DNA of 8,913 bases from Symbiobacteriaceae bacterium. Its GTDB lineage: Bacteria; Bacillota_E; Symbiobacteriia; Symbiobacteriales; Symbiobacteriaceae. Positions 6,718 through 8,913 of this stretch are shown here, piece by piece (position 1 is the first letter of the stretch; every line of letters begins with the position of its first letter). Below the pieces are notes generated by a model. It saw only the letters and a list, made by a program, of their open reading frames with translations. It searched no databases and was not told the DNA's origin. Position numbers and translations under genes: made by a program. Where the stretch lies: positions 1-8,913 of the forward strand of contig DAHVXO010000295.1 in the NCBI GenBank assembly GCA_027356675.1. The letters are read 5' to 3'.

Positions 6718-7317
6718 TTAGCGGCCAGCGGGAACTTGCTGCTTCCAGACCTGGCCGACCAGTTCGGCACCGGGCTTCAGCGTGGCGCCACCGGGCTGCC
6801 AGCCTGCGGGGATCACCTCGCAGGAGTTCTGGGCATACTGGAAGGCGCACGCTTGCCGGAGGATCTCGTCAACGTTGCGACCCACGGTGGGGGTGAGGAC
6901 TTCGGCGGCCTGCAGGATGCCCTCGGGATCGATCAGGAACCGGCCCCGAATGTCGACACCTTCGATCTCATCGTAGACGCCATAGGCCTCGCCAATGTTG
7001 CCGCCGGCGTCAGTGAGCATCGGGAAGGGAATGCCGCCGTCGGTCATCTTGCTCAGTTCCTGTTCCTGCCAGGCCTTGTGTACGAACTTGCTATCCGTGC
7101 TGATAAACAGCGGTTCGACGTTCAACTCGGCGAAATCGGCCGCATGGTTCGCAACCGCGACCAGCTCGGTGGGGCACACAAACGTGAAATCGCCGGGGTA
7201 GAACATGAGCAGCACCCAGCGACCCCGGAATTGTGAAAGCTCATAGGTCTCAAACGCGCCATTGTGGAAACCGTCAGCCTTGAAATCGGGGGCAGGGCGA
7301 CCGACACGAACAGACAT
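6718..7317 (-). CDS. 2-Cys peroxiredoxin (AhpC/Prx1 family)
   Basis: A 199-residue thiol peroxidase that should reduce hydrogen peroxide and organic hydroperoxides in the cytoplasm. The thioredoxin-like fold carries the peroxidatic motif YPGDFTFVCPTE (Pro41, Thr45, Cys48) and the conserved Arg126 in RGRFLIDPEG. A second cysteine, Cys166, occurs in QNSCEVIPAGWQPG near the C-terminus. In usual Prx1/AhpC enzymes the resolving cysteine sits directly before Pro (GEVCPA-W). Here that position is Ile and the cysteine lies three residues earlier. Cys157 (RQACAF) is another candidate partner. The ATG at 7317 is preceded by a strong AAGGAGGAG (AGGAGG 7327-7332, 9-base spacing), so the longer upstream frame is rejected. 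No ahpF is adjacent, so the reductant may be thioredoxin or a bacillithiol-linked system. It lies about 200 bases downstream of bshB2, apparently as its own unit. Confidence 0.92.
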   Translation of the reverse strand: MSVRVGRPAPDFKADGFHNGAFETYELSQFRGRWVLLMFYPGDFTFVCPTELVAVANHAADFAELNVEPLFISTDSKFVHKAWQEQELSKMTDGGIPFPMLTDAGGNIGEAYGVYDEIEGVDIRGRFLIDPEGILQAAEVLTPTVGRNVDEILRQACAFQYAQNSCEVIPAGWQPGGATLKPGAELVGQVWKQQVPAGR

Positions 7318-7445
7318 AATCTCGCTCCTCCTTAGTCCAATACTCCACCATCGAGCATACTGCTCCAGAAAGGTCTGTGCCATACTACCAAAGTCTGATG
7401 GGATTGGACTCGACCGTGATTGTCTGACCGCCCTGGTCGCCACCA
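7318..7445 (-). promoter_or_regulatory. Leader/promoter region of the peroxiredoxin gene
   Basis: About 130 bases of locally AT-richer DNA precede the peroxiredoxin and should contain its promoter. I could not find a convincing -35/-10 pair with 16-18 base spacing; TATGCT and TAGTAT on the minus strand are possible -10 elements without a good partner. No PerR-type TTATAAT dyad is visible. The only firm element is the ribosome site at 7327-7332. Confidence 0.35.
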
Positions 7446-7475
7446 AGGGCCCCTCCACGTTTGTGGAAGGGCCCT
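7446..7475 (-). terminator. Hairpin downstream of bshB2, probable terminator
   Basis: Arms AGGGCCCCTCCAC (7446-7458) and GTGGAAGGGCCCT (7463-7475) pair with one mismatch around the loop GTTT. It lies about 45 bases past the bshB2 stop, where a terminator is expected. Only TTGG follows on the minus strand, so the U-tract is poor. The hairpin could instead protect the 3' end of the mRNA. It supports separate transcription of the peroxiredoxin gene. Confidence 0.55.
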
Positions 7476-7518
7476 CAGCCGTACTTCGGCGCCACGACCA
7501 GAAGGTGGCTATGATGCG

Positions 7519-8193
7519 CTAGGCCGGGAAGTGATAGGTCCAGAAAGTCTCACGCTTGCCTTCCTCTTCAACCCGCTCCCGGAAGGCCCGGTCTTCGGCC
7601 ATCCGCGCCGCACGGCGTGCCAGCATCGCTTCACTTTGGGAGCGGTGCGCCTGGATGGCCGCCGCCTTGACATCCCGCACCGTGGTAATGTTCACGACAA
7701 AGTCAGGCTCACCCAGTGCGGCCCGGACATTCTCCCCTAGTGCCCGGCAGTGGACCACCGGCCGCTGGTCGGGCGGCATCTCGCCGATGGCCCGGATGGT
7801 CGCCCGCGCCAGGGCGTCGTGGTCCGGATGGATCCCGTATTCAGGGTAGTGGGTAATCACCAACGCTGGTTTCAGCTCATCAATCAAGTCACGCACCTTG
7901 CCGGCGAGGATCACCGGGTCGATGAACTCAAGGGTCTTGTCCCGCAGTCCCATGAACCGCAGGTCTTCAATCCCGAGGACGTCACAGGCCTTCCGGAGCT
8001 CCTGCTCCCGCAGGGCGGGGAGGGTCTCCCGAGTGGCGAAGAACGGCTTGCCCATGTTCCGGCCCAGTTCGCCCTTGGTGGCGCAGGCATAGGTAATCTG
8101 CCGCCCCTCCTGCGCATAGAGGGCGAGGGTGCCACCGGCGCTGAACGTCTCGTCGTCCGGGTGGGGCATCACGATCAGTACGCGTATCGACAT
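7519..8193 (-). CDS. bshB2: Bacillithiol biosynthesis deacetylase BshB2 (LmbE/PIG-L family)
   Basis: A 224-residue zinc deacetylase of the LmbE-like family, predicted to convert GlcNAc-malate to GlcN-malate in bacillithiol synthesis, or to act on bacillithiol conjugates. The metal motif PHPDDE gives His11 and Asp14 as zinc ligands, with Asp13 as the likely base. HPDH at 122-125 supplies the catalytic His122 and the third ligand His125. The stretches GRNMGKP-FATRETLP, DKTLEF and the C-terminal FWTYHF match the BshB2 (YojG) subgroup and not BshB1 or mycothiol MshB. The ATG at 8193 has a very strong site (AGAAGGAGGT, about 7 bases away). yojF lies 19 bases upstream, the same pairing as B. subtilis yojF-yojG. 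bshA and bshC are not in the window. The substrate, an N-acetylglucosaminyl compound, loosely echoes the amino-sugar genes on the left, but the promoters are separate. Confidence 0.9.
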   Translation of the reverse strand: MSIRVLIVMPHPDDETFSAGGTLALYAQEGRQITYACATKGELGRNMGKPFFATRETLPALREQELRKACDVLGIEDLRFMGLRDKTLEFIDPVILAGKVRDLIDELKPALVITHYPEYGIHPDHDALARATIRAIGEMPPDQRPVVHCRALGENVRAALGEPDFVVNITTVRDVKAAAIQAHRSQSEAMLARRAARMAEDRAFRERVEEEGKRETFWTYHFPA

Positions 8194-8212
8194 GATAGCG
8201 ACCTCCTTCTGC

Positions 8213-8563
8213 TCAGGTTGGAAACGGCTCCGAGCTTAGCTCCAGCGCAATGGCCAGGCGTCCGTCGGCGTCGTGTCCGGCCATTAGCAGCCGGCCCTGC
8301 GCATCGACCTCAAAATCGGTCAACCCTTCAGCATAGATCCAGCCCAGGTCGATCTGCAATCCGGCTCGGAAGGGACCCTTGCCGGCAATCGTGGCACGGT
8401 TCACGCGCACGAGCCCATTGCGGATATACGCGCAGATCGCCATCGTCTTGTGCTCGCTCGTTGCAGCGTAGGCGCCGTTGGTCGTCTCCAGGTGCAGGTA
8501 GACGGGACGGTCGATGAACGCCTGCAGCGCGGCTTGAGCAGTTTCCAGTTTAATCGGCTCCAC
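8213..8563 (-). CDS. yojF: YojF family protein (DUF1806), bacillithiol-linked
   Basis: A 116-residue cytoplasmic protein of the YojF/DUF1806 family, whose biochemical role is not known to me. Recognised stretches are DRPVYLHLETTNGAYA, AYIRNGLVRVNRATIAGKGPFRAGL, GWIYAEGLTDFEVD and RLLMAGHDADGRLAIAL, and the length equals that of B. subtilis YojF as I remember it. The start is GTG at 8563 (VEPIKLETAQ), chosen because GGAGGA (8572-8577) lies 8 bases upstream and family proteins begin there. The open frame continues back to 8755, but that part is compositionally odd, spans a hairpin and is rejected. It precedes bshB2 by 19 bases, a conserved gene pair, so a role accessory to the deacetylase is likely. 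Confidence 0.88.
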   Translation of the reverse strand: MEPIKLETAQAALQAFIDRPVYLHLETTNGAYAATSEHKTMAICAYIRNGLVRVNRATIAGKGPFRAGLQIDLGWIYAEGLTDFEVDAQGRLLMAGHDADGRLAIALELSSEPFPT

Positions 8564-8589
8564 GATCGCGTTCCTCCATCCGTTCAAAT

Positions 8590-8601
8590 AGGAAGCTTCC
8601 T
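8590..8601. promoter_or_regulatory. Perfect 12-bp palindrome upstream of yojF
   Basis: AGGAAGCTTCCT is a perfect palindrome 26 bases before the yojF start, within locally AT-rich DNA flanked by TTCA and TGAA. Its position, close to the ribosome site and probably near the promoter, suits an operator. No regulator can be named. A clear -35/-10 pair was not found. Confidence 0.4.
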
Positions 8602-8641
8602 GAAATAAGACGACGGGCGCACAACAGGTGATATGGGATGA

Positions 8642-8671
8642 CCCCCCTGTCTCGCAAGGGAGACAAGGGGG
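8642..8671. repeat. Hairpin upstream of the yojF-bshB2 operon
   Basis: CCCCCCTGTCTC (8642-8653) pairs with GAGACAAGGGGG (8660-8671) with a single mismatch around the loop GCAAGG. No T-run follows on either strand, so it is not a standard terminator. It may be the end of a neighbouring unit or part of the yojF upstream region. Confidence 0.4.
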
Positions 8672-8695
8672 CCCAGCCGCGGCGGACCCGTCAGG

Positions 8696-8721
8696 GCGCT
8701 GTGACCCATGCGCTGTGACCC
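8696..8721. repeat. 12-base direct repeat GCGCTGTGACCC, two copies
   Basis: GCGCTGTGACCC occurs at 8696-8707 and again at 8710-8721, two bases apart. The second copy contains the proposed GTG start of the small ORF that follows. It could be a tandem duplication or a binding site repeated on about one helical turn (14-base period). Confidence 0.5.
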
Positions 8722-8858
8722 GTACAACGGGCCCGAAGCTCGCCTGCCCGGACAACCGGCGGTGCCTGGAAGCCGAGTTGTATTTCTACAGCCGGATCTA
8801 CGGATTCACGCCGACGGATGAGGTGGAGCCTGTCCCCATCGACAACCTGTACTCGTGA
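8715..8858 (+). CDS. Small unrecognised protein with a CX5C pair
   Basis: A 47-residue frame starting at GTG 8715, in part [28 protein letters not shown], ending [13 protein letters not shown]. Codon third positions are almost all G or C, as in the real genes here, and the aromatic/acidic C-terminus looks like genuine protein. Two cysteines in a CPDNRRC arrangement suggest a small metal-binding or redox-active knuckle, though one pair alone is weak evidence. No ribosome site is visible before the GTG. The frame stays open back to a GTG at 8628, so the start is uncertain; alternatively this is the remnant C-terminus of a longer gene. I do not recognise a family. Confidence 0.45.
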   Translation: MTRTTGPKLACPDNRRCLEAELYFYSRIYGFTPTDEVEPVPIDNLYS

Positions 8859-8862
8859 CGCT

Positions 8863-8913
8863 TCATGCCGGCGTCGCCAGCAGCGCCATGCCGATGGAGG
8901 CGAGCTTGCCCGC
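8863..8913 (-). CDS. C-terminal end of an unidentified minus-strand gene (partial)
   Basis: Reading in from the right edge on the minus strand gives AGKLASIGMALLATPA followed by TGA (8865-8863). Fifteen of sixteen sense codons end in G or C, much better coding statistics than the other frames here, which supports a real gene. The piece is too short to identify. It converges on the small + strand ORF, with only 4 bases between their stops and no terminator between them. Confidence 0.45.
   Translation of the reverse strand, partial: AGKLASIGMALLATPA

Noticed and set aside
8628..8714. GTG at 8628 as start of the small + strand ORF
   Set aside because: No ribosome site precedes it and its first codons lie in the hairpin arms; the coding-like composition begins later, although the true start remains uncertain.
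8564..8755. Longer yojF reading frame up to 8755
   Set aside because: The extra residues are unlike the family and cross a hairpin; a well-placed GGAGGA and family length fix the start at GTG 8563.

Overview
This is high-GC, GC3-rich bacterial DNA with strong Shine-Dalgarno sequences (AGGAGG-type). Several gene families have their best remembered counterparts in Firmicutes: a NagR/YvoA-type GntR regulator, a YojF (DUF1806)/BshB2 bacillithiol pair, and a Bacillus-type NagB. A high-GC member of the Firmicutes, for example a Symbiobacterium-like clostridium, fits best. That placement is inferred from gene content and base composition and is not proven.

Left and centre (about 1-6650) form an amino-sugar module. 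A short C-terminal tail of a + strand gene lies at the left edge. A cytoplasmic NagZ-type beta-N-acetylhexosaminidase (minus strand) faces a + strand run of five genes: a GntR/UTRA regulator (nagR), nagA, nagB, a strikingly short HPr gene (ptsH) and enzyme I (ptsI). Most are overlapping or closely spaced; the exception is a 105-base gap between nagB and ptsH. The divergent nagZ/nagR intergenic region holds two 16-bp sites of the NagR/DasR (dre) type. One sits just upstream of nagZ and the other overlaps the -10/+1 region of a good nagR promoter. The module therefore reads as an autoregulated N-acetylglucosamine regulon: NagZ frees GlcNAc from muropeptides or chitin-type oligomers, enzyme I and HPr energise PTS sugar uptake, NagA deacetylates GlcNAc-6-P, and NagB deaminates and isomerises GlcN-6-P to fructose-6-P. 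No EII permease gene is in the window.

Right part (about 6650-8600, minus strand) is a thiol-redox module: yojF-bshB2, a likely two-gene operon linked to bacillithiol synthesis, followed by a separate 2-Cys peroxiredoxin (ahpC-like). A hairpin follows bshB2, and a strong intrinsic terminator follows the peroxiredoxin in the convergent gap with ptsI. The far right has a small + strand ORF with coding-like codon use and no recognised family, converging on the C-terminal end of a minus-strand gene cut by the window edge.

The points most worth a second look are the 56-residue HPr, which keeps His15 but lacks the Ser46/helix-B core; the paired NagR-type operators; the capture of the general PTS genes by a nag cluster; and the displaced second cysteine of the peroxiredoxin. 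I see no tRNA, rRNA, CRISPR array, insertion sequence or clear new defence-type system.
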